From the NCBI RefSeq assembly GCF_006442315.1, contig NZ_VFVY01000006.1, positions 124,001-188,000 of the forward strand: a stretch of DNA of 64,000 nt, read 5' to 3'. Origin of the DNA: Mesorhizobium sp. B2-3-4 (GTDB lineage: Bacteria > Pseudomonadota > Alphaproteobacteria > Rhizobiales > Rhizobiaceae). Below, piece after piece: positions 20,345 through 32,392 of the stretch (position 1 is the stretch's first letter; each line of letters begins with the position of its first letter). The notes below the pieces were generated by a model. That model worked only from the letters and a program-made list of their open reading frames with translations. It was not told where the DNA came from and did not search any database. The position numbers were made by a program, and so were the translations under genes.

Positions 20345-20926
20345 TTACCGTTCGATCGTGCCGGTGCGGCGGATCTTCTTCTGCAGGAGAAGAATGCCGT
20401 ACAGCAGGGCTTCGGCGCTCGGCGGGCAGCCGGGCACATAGATGTCGACCGGCACGACGCGGTCGCAGCCGCGCACCACCGAGTAGGAATAGTGGTAGTA
20501 GCCGCCGCCATTGGCGCAGGAGCCCATCGAGATGACGTAGCGCGGCTCCGGCATCTGGTCGTAGACCTTGCGCAGCGCCGGCGCCATCTTGTTGGTCAGC
20601 GTGCCGGCGACGATCATAATGTCGGACTGGCGCGGAGACGCGCGCGGCGCGACACCGAACCGCTCCGAATCGTAGCGCGGCATCGAGGTGTGGATCATCT
20701 CGACCGCGCAGCACGCCAGACCAAAGGTCATGAACATCAGCGAGCCCGAGCGTGCCCAGGTGATCAGCGCCTCGGTCGAGGTGACCAGAAAACCCTTGTC
20801 GGCAAGCTCATTGTTGATTTCGAGGAAGAAGGGATCGTCCTCCCCCACCGGCCGGCCGGTGTTGGGATCGATGATGCCCTTGGGCTTCGGCGCGACGAGG
20901 GTGCCTGAACTGTCGTTCAATCCCAT
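20345..20926 (-). CDS. nuoB: NADH-quinone oxidoreductase subunit B
   Basis: A 193-residue subunit that binds cluster N2 next to the quinone site. The ligands are the tandem Cys in [10 protein letters not shown], the Cys in [12 protein letters not shown], and the Cys in [15 protein letters not shown]. The ATG at 20926 ([11 protein letters not shown]) is preferred to the one at 20947 because AGGAG stands 7 nt upstream and it matches the usual family start. This overlaps the end of nuoA by 10 nt. Confidence 0.96.
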   Translation of the reverse strand: MGLNDSSGTLVAPKPKGIIDPNTGRPVGEDDPFFLEINNELADKGFLVTSTEALITWARSGSLMFMTFGLACCAVEMIHTSMPRYDSERFGVAPRASPRQSDIMIVAGTLTNKMAPALRKVYDQMPEPRYVISMGSCANGGGYYHYSYSVVRGCDRVVPVDIYVPGCPPSAEALLYGILLLQKKIRRTGTIER

Positions 20927-21282
20927 TCCAGCGCTCCTTTTTTCCATTCATAGGCAAAGCCGATGGTCAGCACTGCCAAAAACACCATCATCGACCAGAA
21001 ACCGAGCATGCCGATCTTCGAGAACGACACCGCCCAGGGAAACAGGAAGGCGACTTCCAGGTCGAAGATGATGAACAGGATCGACACCAGGTAGAAACGG
21101 ATGTCGAACTTCATGCGGGCGTCGTCGAACGAGTTGAAACCGCACTCATAGGCGGACAGTTTTTCGGGATCCGGGTTGCGATAGGCCACCAGGAACGGCG
21201 CGACGAGCAGCGCCAGGCCGACCACCAGCGCCACGCCGATAAACAGGACGATGGGCAGGTAGGAACTCAAGAGTGCGCTCAT
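20917..21282 (-). CDS. nuoA: NADH-quinone oxidoreductase subunit A
   Basis: A 121-residue membrane subunit with three hydrophobic helices. The conserved loop [39 protein letters not shown] carries the Cys and acidic residues near the quinone cavity. The ATG at 21282 ([10 protein letters not shown]) is chosen over an upstream TTG. It is the first gene of the operon; the operon promoter should lie in 21283-21616. Confidence 0.97.
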   Translation of the reverse strand: MSALLSSYLPIVLFIGVALVVGLALLVAPFLVAYRNPDPEKLSAYECGFNSFDDARMKFDIRFYLVSILFIIFDLEVAFLFPWAVSFSKIGMLGFWSMMVFLAVLTIGFAYEWKKGALEWD

Positions 21283-21616
21283 GCTGCGGCTTTCCGTTGG
21301 CGCCAATCCACTTTGATTACAGCACCGGACCTTAATGCGGAAGCGTGACAGTTTAACCGCTGAACCGTTTTAAGGAGCCTATGCTGCAACGCGGCGAGGG
21401 TTAGCGCAGCACTTCCAGCGAAGCAAGTCAAACCTTGTTCAAAACACGGAGCTGGACGGCATTCCGGGAGAAACTGGTCTCATACGCTCCTGTTTGATTT
21501 CCTTCAATTTTTACTCCACTTTTCTCTCCTGACAGGGTTGCCGCCAAAACCCTGCTAGCATGGGTTGGAATCACATCTCGCAACGACATCCAAAAGGCCG
21601 CCGGAGACGCATCCGC
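21283..21616. other. Divergent intergenic region, nuoA / YcaQ-like gene
   Basis: A 334-nt stretch without a convincing gene. It separates the nuo operon (minus) from the YcaQ-like gene (plus) and must hold at least one promoter for each. It is noticeably more AT-rich around 21470-21530 than its flanks. I could not pick a confident -35/-10 pair or an operator by eye. Confidence 0.6.
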
Positions 21617-22816
21617 ATGAAGGAAAAGATCTCCCTTGCCACAGCCCGGCGCATCGCGCTCGCCGCCCAGGGGTTTCTCGATCCCCGCCCCACCGGCACG
21701 CCCGACCGCCGCCACTTCGCCCGCGTGCTCTCCCGCACCGGCCTGCTGCAGATCGATTCCGTCAGCGCGGTGGTGCGCGCGCATTATATGCCGCTCTATT
21801 CGCGCCTCGGCCCCTACCCGCTCGCTTTGCTCGACAACGCCGCGGTGACGCGCAAGCGCACGGTGTTCGAATACTGGGCGCACGAGGCCTCCTTCCTGCC
21901 GGTCGAGACCTACCCGCTGATGCGCTGGCGCATGCAGCGCGCCGAGCAAGGCGACGAAATGTATCTGGGGCTGGCCAAATGGGGCCGCGAACACGCCGCC
22001 TATATAGAAGAGATCTACCGCGCGGTCGCCGAGCGCGGCCCGATCGCCGCCTCCGCGCTGGAGGGCCAGAAAGGCTCCGGCGGCTGGTGGGGCTGGAGCC
22101 ACGCCAAACACGCCTTCGAATGGCTGTTCTGGGCCGGGCGCATCACCACGGCGCACCGCCGCGGCTTCGAGCGCTTCTATGACCTGCCCGAGCGCGTCCT
22201 GCCGCAGGCGATCCTCGATCTGCCGGTGCCGGCCGCAGAGGACGCACACCGCGAGTTGCTGCGCATTTCCGCCCGCGCCCATGGCATCGCGACATCGGGC
22301 GATTTGCGCGACTACTTTCGTCTGTCGCCGGCCGACATGAAAGGCCGGCTGGAGGAACTCGTCGAGTTGGGCGAGCTCGTGCCGGTGCGCGTCGAAGGCT
22401 GGGACAAGCCGGCCTACCTTCATAAGGACGCCCGCCTGCCCCGCAAAATCGAAGCCCGCGCCTTGCTGGCGCCATTCGATCCGGTCGTCTTCGAACGCTC
22501 GCGCAGCGAACGGCTGTTCGATTTCCACTACCGCATCGAGATCTACACCCCGGCCGAAAAGCGCCAATATGGCTATTACGTCCTGCCTTTCCTGCTCGGC
22601 GACCGGATCGTGGCGCGAGTCGACCTCAAGGCGGATCGCCCGGGAAGTGTGCTTCGCGTGCACGCGGCCTATGCCGAGCGTGGCGCGCCGCCTGAAACGG
22701 CGGCGCAGCTCTTCGAGGAACTGAAGCAGATGCAGGCCTGGCTTGGCCTTGAGCGCATGGAAGTGACGCCGGCGGGTGATCTGGGGCCGGCGCTCGCCGA
22801 CATCGCGATGTCGTAA
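21617..22816 (+). CDS. YcaQ/AlkZ-type winged-helix DNA glycosylase-like protein
   Basis: A 399-residue member of the family with tandem winged-helix domains that includes E. coli YcaQ and Streptomyces AlkZ, which unhook interstrand DNA crosslinks. The N-terminal segment LLQIDSVSAVVRAHYMPLYSRLGPY carries a Q-hydrophobic-D motif (QID) like the catalytic QxD/QxQ of AlkZ/YcaQ. Further family segments are FEYWAHEASFLPVETYPLMRWRM and LLAPFDPVVFERSR. The ATG at 21617 starts MKEKISLATARRIAL. It stands alone between the nuo operon and the cobalamin locus. Activity is inferred from family. Confidence 0.85.
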   Translation: MKEKISLATARRIALAAQGFLDPRPTGTPDRRHFARVLSRTGLLQIDSVSAVVRAHYMPLYSRLGPYPLALLDNAAVTRKRTVFEYWAHEASFLPVETYPLMRWRMQRAEQGDEMYLGLAKWGREHAAYIEEIYRAVAERGPIAASALEGQKGSGGWWGWSHAKHAFEWLFWAGRITTAHRRGFERFYDLPERVLPQAILDLPVPAAEDAHRELLRISARAHGIATSGDLRDYFRLSPADMKGRLEELVELGELVPVRVEGWDKPAYLHKDARLPRKIEARALLAPFDPVVFERSRSERLFDFHYRIEIYTPAEKRQYGYYVLPFLLGDRIVARVDLKADRPGSVLRVHAAYAERGAPPETAAQLFEELKQMQAWLGLERMEVTPAGDLGPALADIAMS

Positions 22817-22823
22817 GCCCGCG

Positions 22824-22852
22824 TTGACACCGCCGCCTGCAAGGGCCTAAAT
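22824..22852 (+). promoter_or_regulatory. Sigma-70-like promoter of the cobalamin cluster
   Basis: TTGACA (22824-22829), a 17-nt spacer and CTAAAT (22847-22852) fit the rhizobial housekeeping promoter pattern. Transcription would start near 22859, at the very edge of the riboswitch that begins around 22861. The placement 8 nt after the stop codon of the previous gene supports it. The start site itself is predicted, not observed. Confidence 0.65.
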
Positions 22853-22860
22853 CCAGACCA

Positions 22861-23040
22861 GACGGTCCCCTGCCCGCAACGGCAAGGGCCAAGAGGGAAT
22901 GCGGTGCGGGAGCGAAAAACCCCAAATCCGCGGCTGTCCCCGCAACTGTAAGCGAAGAGCCAAGGCCGAAAGCCACTGGGATTGTCCCGGGAAGGCGGCT
23001 ACCCAAGGCGATGACCCGCGAGCCAGGAGACCTGCCGTCT
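22861..23040 (+). ncRNA. Cobalamin (adenosylcobalamin) riboswitch
   Basis: The region contains the conserved elements of the B12 riboswitch in order: an opening GGTCCC-type stem, a GGGAA(t)GCGGTGCGGG block near 22895-22910, the AAATCCGCGGCTGTCCCCGCAACTGTAAGC core, the B12 box AGCCACTGG at 22971-22979, and the closing GAGCCAGGAGACCTGCC at about 23020-23037. High intracellular cobalamin would fold it and reduce expression of the downstream DUF1636-cobW-cobN cluster, probably at translation initiation. Ends are approximate. Confidence 0.93.
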
Positions 23041-23043
23041 GGA

Positions 23044-23520
23044 ATGCTAGAATCCGATCGCCTGGCGGGTTTTCCGGGCAAGGAGCCTGATTTGGACCGC
23101 GACGCCAGTTTTTCGGCTGAAACAACGGACATTTTGTCCGGCGAGGATGATTCCCTGGCCGGGGTAACGGTCATTGTCTGCGCCTCCTGTCGCGACGAGA
23201 CCGGCTCCGACGCCCATCCCCGGGCCGGCGAAATATTGGCTGAAGATACGCGCCAGGCCGCCTCGGGCGAGAAGATTCGCATCCGCACGGTCGAATGCCT
23301 CGGCAATTGCAAGCGCCGCCTCAGCGCCGCGATCCTGCGCGACGGCTGCTGGAGCTATGTCTTCGGCGACCTGACCGCGACCAGCGGCGCCGACCTCGTC
23401 ACCGGCGCCAAACTCTTCGCCACCTCGACCGACGGCCTCATCCCTTGGCGAGGCCGGCCCGATTCCCTCAAGCGCGGCCTCGTTGCCCGCATTCCACCTC
23501 TCGACCTGTTGAAGGATTGA
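23044..23520 (+). CDS. DUF1636 family metal-binding-like protein
   Basis: A protein of up to 158 residues. The core VTVIVCASCRDETG ... VECLGNCKRRLSAAIL carries paired Cys motifs (CxxC, CLGNC) reminiscent of thioredoxin-like ferredoxins and suitable for an iron-sulfur cluster or metal. DUF1636 genes commonly neighbour cobW and cobN in alphaproteobacteria. The ATG at 23044 lies just past the riboswitch; an in-frame TTG at 23092 has a much better ribosome-binding site (AAGGAG, 6 nt spacing) and may be the true start, giving 142 residues. Role in cobalt handling is inferred from context. Confidence 0.8.
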   Translation: MLESDRLAGFPGKEPDLDRDASFSAETTDILSGEDDSLAGVTVIVCASCRDETGSDAHPRAGEILAEDTRQAASGEKIRIRTVECLGNCKRRLSAAILRDGCWSYVFGDLTATSGADLVTGAKLFATSTDGLIPWRGRPDSLKRGLVARIPPLDLLKD

Positions 23521-23522
23521 TC

Positions 23523-24560
23523 ATGAACGCTTCCGTTTCCCGTGTTCCCTGCACCGTCGTCACCGGCTTTCTCGGCGCCGGCAAGACGACGCTGGTCCGC
23601 CATCTCCTCGAAAACGCCGGCGGCAAGCGCATTGCGATCATCGTCAACGAGTTCGGCGACATCGGCATCGACGGCGAAATCCTGAAGGGCTGCGGCATCG
23701 ACACCTGCCCGGAGGAAAACATCGTCGAACTGGCCAATGGCTGCATCTGCTGCACCGTCGCCGACGATTTCGTACCGGCGCTCGACCAGATCCTGTCGCT
23801 CACCCCCAAGGTCGACCACATCCTGATCGAAACCTCGGGCCTCGCTCTGCCCAAGCCGCTGGTCCAGGCCTTTCAGTGGCCGACTGTGAAGAGCCGCGTG
23901 ACCGTCGACGGCGTGATCGCCGTGGTCGACGGCCCGGCACTGGCCGAGGGCCGTGTCGCCAACGACATGGACGCTCTCCAGGCGCAGCGCGCCGGCGATG
24001 AAAGCCTCGACCACGATGATCCCGTCGAGGAAGTGTTCGAAGACCAGATCGCCTGCGCCGATTTGATCATCCTGTCGAAGAGCGACCTGATGGACGCTGC
24101 CGGTTCGGCCCGCGCCAACGCCATCGTCAACGAACATTCCGCCCGCGCCGTGAAGATCGTGCCTACCTCGCACGGCAAGGTCGATCCCTCGGTGCTGCTC
24201 GGCCTCGGCCTTGCCGTCGAGGATGACATCGAGAACCGCAAGTCGCATCATGATGGCGCGTTCGACCACGAGCATGACGACTTCGACACCTTCATCGTCG
24301 ACATTGCCTCGATCGCCAATCCGGACGAACTGGCCAAGCGCGTCGCCACCGCCGCCGAACAGGAAAACGTGCTGCGCGTGAAAGGCTTTGTCGAGGTCGG
24401 CGGCAAGCCGATGCGGCTCCTGCTGCAGGCCGTCGGCCCGCGCGTCAATCACTACTACGACCGCGCCTGGACGGCCGAGGACGACCGCCGCTCGCGTCTC
24501 GTCGTCATCGGCCTCAAGGGGCTGAACCGCCCGGCAATCGAGCGTATACTCGCCGGCTGA
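23523..24560 (+). CDS. cobW: CobW, GTPase metallochaperone of cobalamin biosynthesis
   Basis: A 345-residue G3E-family GTPase thought to deliver cobalt for CobNST. The Walker A motif GFLGAGKTT is at residues 15-23, the metal motif GCICC (CxCC) at about 78-82, SKSD for guanine recognition, and a His/Asp-rich stretch HHDGAFDHEHDDFD at about residues 240-253. A CobW C-terminal domain follows. It starts 2 nt after the DUF1636 stop and is 18 nt before cobN, consistent with one riboswitch-controlled transcript. Confidence 0.95.
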   Translation: MNASVSRVPCTVVTGFLGAGKTTLVRHLLENAGGKRIAIIVNEFGDIGIDGEILKGCGIDTCPEENIVELANGCICCTVADDFVPALDQILSLTPKVDHILIETSGLALPKPLVQAFQWPTVKSRVTVDGVIAVVDGPALAEGRVANDMDALQAQRAGDESLDHDDPVEEVFEDQIACADLIILSKSDLMDAAGSARANAIVNEHSARAVKIVPTSHGKVDPSVLLGLGLAVEDDIENRKSHHDGAFDHEHDDFDTFIVDIASIANPDELAKRVATAAEQENVLRVKGFVEVGGKPMRLLLQAVGPRVNHYYDRAWTAEDDRRSRLVVIGLKGLNRPAIERILAG

Positions 24561-24578
24561 TTTCAGACACGGACAGCG

Positions 24579-28009
<3,431 letters not shown>

Positions 28010-28013
<4 letters not shown>

Positions 28014-29491
28014 ACGCCTTCTCGCGCCGCGGCGCCTGCCCGGCCCTGTCGGCGCCGATGCAGACGGGTGATGGCTTGCTTGTGCGGCTCAACCCGGTTG
28101 CCAGAGGATTATCACCGAAGCTTTTGATCGCACTGGCCGAATCGGCACAGCGGCACGGCAACGGCATCATGGAAGTGACTGCGCGGGGCAGTTTGCAGAT
28201 ACGCGGACTGACGGCGGAAAGTGCGACGCTGCTGGCAGCGGAGGTCGATGCGCTGGGCATTGCGGTGCGCACCGGCGTGCCGATCGAGACCGGGCCGCTG
28301 GCGGGGATTGACCCACAGGAGATTGCCGATCCCAGGCCACTGGCTGAGCGGATCAGGGTGGCGGTCGAGGAAGCGGGGTTGACGCCAAGGCTTGGGCCGA
28401 AAGTGTCCGTGGTTGTCGACGGTGGCGGACAACTGACGCTGGATGCGGTGACCGCGGATGTGAGGCTGAAGGCGGTGCGAGCCGGCAGCGGCATCGTTTG
28501 GAGCGTATCGGTTGCCGGCGACGGCCGAAACGCGAAGGTATTGGCAAAGGTCGACGCGGATGCAGCGAGAGACATTACCGTCGCTGCGCTCAGGATGGTC
28601 GCCGAAAAGGGCCGCGAAGCGCATGCGAGGGATCTTTCGGAGCGACAGTTGGTCTCTCTCGCAGGCTGGCTATGCTTGACAGGTTCGCGCGAGGCCCCCC
28701 TCTCTGTCCTGCCGGACATCTCCCCCTCAAGGGGGGAGATTACGCTGTCACCTATGGTTTCGCCAATCTCCGGCGTTGCTAAGGAAAAGCCGGCGTCAAG
28801 GCTGCTGATCTCCCCCCTCGAGGGGGAGATGTCCGGCAGGACAGAGAGGGGGGCCTCGCGCCGACCTATCGGCCTTTTCCCCGTAGCCGGTGACACTTTC
28901 ACCCTCGGCATCGGCCTGCCCTACGGCAGCATGCCGGCAGACAAGCTCATCACCCTCACCCAATCCGCCCTTACCCTCGGCACGTCAGAAATCCGCCTCG
29001 CCGCAGGCCGCGCGCTGCTCTTCCTCGGCCAGCCACACGCCGCCAACCAACCTCTCCAAACCACCGCCGCCACCCTCGGCTTCGTCACCTCCCCCGCCGA
29101 CCTGCGCACCCGCATCGCCGCCTGCCCCGGCACCCCTGCCTGCGGCTCCGGCCGCATCGCCACGCGCGATATCGCCGAAGCGATCGCCGCCGAAAACGCA
29201 GGCGATCTCGACTTCACCCTGCACATTTCCGGCTGCGCCAAGGGCTGCGCGCATCCCGGTCCGGCGGCGCTGACAATCGTTGGCGGCGAAAACGGAGCCG
29301 GACTTGTCGTGAACGCGACGGCAAAGACCCTTCCTGCCGGCTACAGGCCGGGCTATGACGCCGCGCGCGGCGTCAGTCGCGTCGCGGCGATGATCCGCAG
29401 CGAACGACTTCAGGGCGAAACCGCCGCCGCTTGCCTGACAAGGCTGGGCGCGGCCGGCGTAGCCGATGCTTACCGACGGGCCCAAAACTAA
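28010..29491 (+). CDS. cobG: Precorrin-3B synthase CobG with inserted repeat
   Basis: A 493-residue siroheme/iron-sulfur monooxygenase that converts precorrin-3A to precorrin-3B in the aerobic pathway. It has a duplicated ferredoxin-reductase-like half (VTARGSLQIRGL) and the [4Fe-4S] motif ACPGTPACGSG ... HISGCAKGCAHPG. Residues of about 226-284 are encoded by a 175-nt palindromic repeat inserted between the halves; without it the length would be near 435, compared with about 459 in Pseudomonas denitrificans. The reading frame stays open through the insertion. The ATG overlaps the cobN stop. Confidence 0.93.
28687..28861. repeat. Full-length palindromic repeat element inside cobG
   Basis: Two 54-nt arms, 28687-28740 and 28808-28861, are reverse complements with a single mismatch, separated by 67 nt. 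Each arm contains a smaller nested palindrome (ATCTCCCCCT / AGGGGGGAGAT type). The outer ends match the short element in cobN. It is translated in frame within cobG. The structure resembles rhizobial intergenic palindromic elements and, in its coding location, Rickettsia palindromic elements. Confidence 0.9.
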
Positions 29492-29499
29492 AAACGGAA

Positions 29500-30138
29500 A
29501 TGAGCATGGCCGCCTACGACTACATTCATGACGGCAACGCGATCTACGAGCGTTCCTTTGCCATCATCCGCGCCGAGGCCGATCTCAAGCGCTTTTCCGA
29601 AGCCGAGGCCGATGTCGCCATCCGCATGATCCACGCCTGCGGCCAGGTCGAAGCGGCAGGCCATTTTGTCTTCTCGCCTGATTTCGTCAACGCCGCGCGC
29701 AACGCGCTTGCCGCCGGCGCACCGATCTTCTGCGACGCCGAGATGGTCTCGCACGGCGTCACCCGCGCCCGGCTGCCGGCCGGCAATGAGGTGATCTGCA
29801 CCTTGCGCGACCCGCGCACCCACGACATCGCCAGGGAGATCGGCAACACCCGCTCCGCCGCCGCGATCGACCTCTGGGGCGAGCGCATGGCGGGCTCGGT
29901 GGTCGCCATCGGCAATGCGCCGACAGCGCTGTTCTATCTGCTGGAAAAACTGCGCGATGGCGCGCCGAAGCCCGCTGCCATCGTCGGCATGCCGGTCGGC
30001 TTCGTCGGCGCCGCCGAATCCAAGGATGCGCTTGCCGAGAATTCCTATGGCGTGCCCTACGCCATCGTGCGCGGCCGGCTCGGCGGCAGCGCTATGACCG
30101 CCGCCGCGCTCAACTCGCTGGCGAGGCCGGGCCTGTGA
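29500..30138 (+). CDS. cobH: Precorrin-8X methylmutase CobH
   Basis: A 212-residue enzyme that moves the methyl group from C-11 to C-12 to give hydrogenobyrinate. The N-terminal signature YDYIHDGNAIYERSFAIIRAEADL and the catalytic His region RMIHACGQVEAAGHFVFS are present, as is GMPVGFVGAAESKDAL. Two ATGs, at 29500 and 29506, are possible; the second would give 210 residues like the P. denitrificans enzyme. It follows cobG after 8 nt and its stop overlaps the GTG start of cobI. Confidence 0.96.
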   Translation: MSMAAYDYIHDGNAIYERSFAIIRAEADLKRFSEAEADVAIRMIHACGQVEAAGHFVFSPDFVNAARNALAAGAPIFCDAEMVSHGVTRARLPAGNEVICTLRDPRTHDIAREIGNTRSAAAIDLWGERMAGSVVAIGNAPTALFYLLEKLRDGAPKPAAIVGMPVGFVGAAESKDALAENSYGVPYAIVRGRLGGSAMTAAALNSLARPGL

Positions 30139-30899
30139 ACGCGCCGATCCAAGAAGGGGTAGCCAAAGGCCGTCTTGTCGGCGTCGGCACCGGTCCCGGC
30201 GATCCCGAATTGTTGACCTTGAAGGCGGCGCGAGCCTTGGCTGAGGCCGATGTCGTCGCCTATTTCGCCAAGCGCGGCAACAACAGCAATGCGCGCGCCA
30301 TCGTCGAGGCGCGTTTCCGGCCCGACATGCTGGAACTGCCCTTGCTCTATCCCGTCACAACGGAAATCGACAAGGATCACGACGACTACCGCTCGCAGAT
30401 CACGGGCTTCTACGAAGAATCGGCTGAAAGAGTCGCCGAGCATCTCGAAGCCGGCAAAATGGTTGCCGTGCTGTCGGAAGGCGACCCGCTGTTCTACGGC
30501 TCCTACATGCACCTGCATGTGCGCCTCGCCCACCGCTTTCCGACCGAAGTCATCCCCGGCGTCACCGCCATGTCCGGCTGCTGGTCGCAGACCGGCCTGC
30601 CGATCGTCCAAGGCGACGACGTCCTGACGGTGCTGCCCGGCACGATGAGCGAGTTCGAACTGAGCCGGCGCCTCGCCGACACCGACGCCGCCGTCATTAT
30701 GAAGGTCGGCCGCAACCTGCCGAAGATCAGGCGAGCGCTGGAGGCGACCGGCAAGCTGACGCGTGCCGTCTATGTCGAGCGCGGCACCATGGCCGGCAGC
30801 GTTTCGATGCGGCTCGCCGACAAGCCGGACGACAAGGCGCCCTATTTCGCCATCGTGCTGGTCGCCGGCTGGTCCGGCAAGCCTGGAGCGCAGGCATGA
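30135..30899 (+). CDS. cobI: Precorrin-2 C20-methyltransferase CobI
   Basis: A 254-residue SAM-dependent tetrapyrrole methylase that methylates C-20 of precorrin-2. The SAM motif LVGVGTGPGDPELLTLKA is at residues 13-30, with the further motifs VLSEGDPLFYGS and VIPGVTAMSG. The start is a GTG that overlaps the cobH stop (GTGA), and its stop overlaps the ATG of cobJ, so the chain is translationally coupled. Confidence 0.95.
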   Translation: MNAPIQEGVAKGRLVGVGTGPGDPELLTLKAARALAEADVVAYFAKRGNNSNARAIVEARFRPDMLELPLLYPVTTEIDKDHDDYRSQITGFYEESAERVAEHLEAGKMVAVLSEGDPLFYGSYMHLHVRLAHRFPTEVIPGVTAMSGCWSQTGLPIVQGDDVLTVLPGTMSEFELSRRLADTDAAVIMKVGRNLPKIRRALEATGKLTRAVYVERGTMAGSVSMRLADKPDDKAPYFAIVLVAGWSGKPGAQA

Positions 30900-31660
30900 G
30901 CGGCCGTCTCACCGTCATCGGCCTTGGCCCGGGCAATGCCGATCAGGTCACGCCGCAAGCCAGCCACGCCGTCGCCGAGGCAAAATTCTTCTATGGCTAC
31001 AAGCCCTATCTCGACCGGCTTGAGCTGAGGCCCGACCAGACCCGCATCGCGTCGGACAATCGCGAGGAACTCGCCCGTTCCAACGAGGCGCTGGCAAAGG
31101 CCGCCGAGGGCCATGACGTCGCCGTCGTCTCCGGCGGCGATCCCGGCGTCTTCGCCATGGCGGCGGCCGTCTGCGAGGCGATCGAGGCCGGTCCGGCCGA
31201 ATGGCGCACGGTCGATGTCGCCGTCGTGCCCGGCGTCACCGCCATGCTGGCGGTCGCTGCCCGCATCGGCGCGCCGCTCGGTCACGATTTCTGCGCCATC
31301 TCGCTGTCCGACAATCTGAAGCCGTGGGATCTGATCGAACTGCGTCTTCTGGCGGCGGCCGGCGCCGGCTTCGTCATCGCGCTCTACAATCCGATCAGCA
31401 AGGCGCGTCCCTGGCAGCTTGGCCGCGCCTTCGAGTGCCTGACCGCGATCCTACCCGGCACCACGCCGGTGATCTTCGGCCGTGCCGCGGGCCGGCCGGA
31501 CGAGCGCATCGAAGTGTTCCTGTTGGCCGACGTCGACGCCGGCAAGGCCGACATGTCGACCTGCATCATCATCGGCTCGCCGGAAACCCGCATCATCAAG
31601 CGCGGTGACAAGCCGGCGCTGGTCTATACGCCTCGCTCTGCGTCGGGCTCAAGAAAATGA
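30896..31660 (+). CDS. cobJ: Precorrin-3B C17-methyltransferase CobJ
   Basis: A 254-residue SAM-dependent tetrapyrrole methylase that methylates C-17 and drives ring contraction to precorrin-4. The SAM-binding start VIGLGPGNADQVTPQA, the motif VVSGGDPGVFAMA and VPGVTAMLAVAARIGAPLGHDF are present. It is coupled to cobI by an ATGA overlap. Its last 37 nt overlap the 3' end of the convergent cobK. Confidence 0.95.
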   Translation: MSGRLTVIGLGPGNADQVTPQASHAVAEAKFFYGYKPYLDRLELRPDQTRIASDNREELARSNEALAKAAEGHDVAVVSGGDPGVFAMAAAVCEAIEAGPAEWRTVDVAVVPGVTAMLAVAARIGAPLGHDFCAISLSDNLKPWDLIELRLLAAAGAGFVIALYNPISKARPWQLGRAFECLTAILPGTTPVIFGRAAGRPDERIEVFLLADVDAGKADMSTCIIIGSPETRIIKRGDKPALVYTPRSASGSRK

Positions 31661-32391
31661 CCGACCATCGCGAACAGCGCTTCGACGGATTCGGCCGCGG
31701 GCACTCGTGGCAGCTCGGGTCTGCGCACCATGATCACATCGACGCCAAGCGCCCTTGCGGCGGCGATCTTGCCGTAAGTGGCGCCCCCGCCGCTGTTCTT
31801 GGACACGACCACGTCGATGCGTTGCTGTTGGAGCAACGCGGCCTCGTCCGTTTCGCGGAACGGCCCGCGCGCCAGGAGATAGTCGGCATCCGGGACAGCC
31901 AGCCTGGGTTCGACCGGATCGACGCTGCGGATGAGATAGTGGTGCTGGGGTGCGGCCTCGAAGGCCGCGACCTCCTGCCGGCCAAGCGCCAGGAAGACGC
32001 GGCGCGGCATCTCGCCAAGCACCCGCGCCGCTTCCGCGACACTGTGGACCTCGAGCCAACGGTCGCCTTTAACGGCCTCCCACCCCGGACGCCGCAAGGC
32101 AAGGATCGGCACGCCGGCCTTGCGCGCCGCAGCTTCTGCATTGGCGGAGATTTGCGCCGCATAGGGATGCGTGGCGTCGATCAGCACACCAGTGCCCGTC
32201 TCGCTGAGATAAGCGGCCAGGCCGTCGGCGCCGCCGAATCCTCCGCTTCGCACGGGCACGCCTTGCGCCAGCGGACTTTCCGTGCGGCCGGCCAGCGACA
32301 GCATGACCGAGAAATCCGGGCGCGCGGCCAGTTTCCCCGCCAGTTGCCGGGCTTCGGTGGTGCCGCCGAGGATCAGAATACGGTGGGTCAT
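31624..32391 (-). CDS. cobK: Precorrin-6A reductase CobK (opposite strand)
   Basis: A 255-residue NADPH-dependent reductase giving precorrin-6B. The Rossmann start ILILGGTTEARQLAGKLA, the segment VLIDATHPYAAQISANAEAAA and VVVSKNSGGGATYGKIAAARALG are typical. It is the only minus-strand gene in the cluster. Its 3' end overlaps cobJ, and its ATG (32391, or 32394 for MMTHRI) abuts the cobL ATG at 32393, so its promoter must lie inside cobL or it relies on antisense transcription. Confidence 0.94.
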   Translation of the reverse strand: MTHRILILGGTTEARQLAGKLAARPDFSVMLSLAGRTESPLAQGVPVRSGGFGGADGLAAYLSETGTGVLIDATHPYAAQISANAEAAARKAGVPILALRRPGWEAVKGDRWLEVHSVAEAARVLGEMPRRVFLALGRQEVAAFEAAPQHHYLIRSVDPVEPRLAVPDADYLLARGPFRETDEAALLQQQRIDVVVSKNSGGGATYGKIAAARALGVDVIMVRRPELPRVPAAESVEALFAMVGHFLEPDAERGV

Positions 32392-32392
32392 C

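Noticed and set aside
23011..23043. ATG at 23011 as the start of the DUF1636 gene
   Set aside because: It lies within the 3' part of the cobalamin riboswitch, so it is unlikely to be translated as the start.
28687..28861. An insertion sequence in cobG
   Set aside because: There is no transposase coding capacity and the reading frame remains open; a palindromic repeat element fits better.
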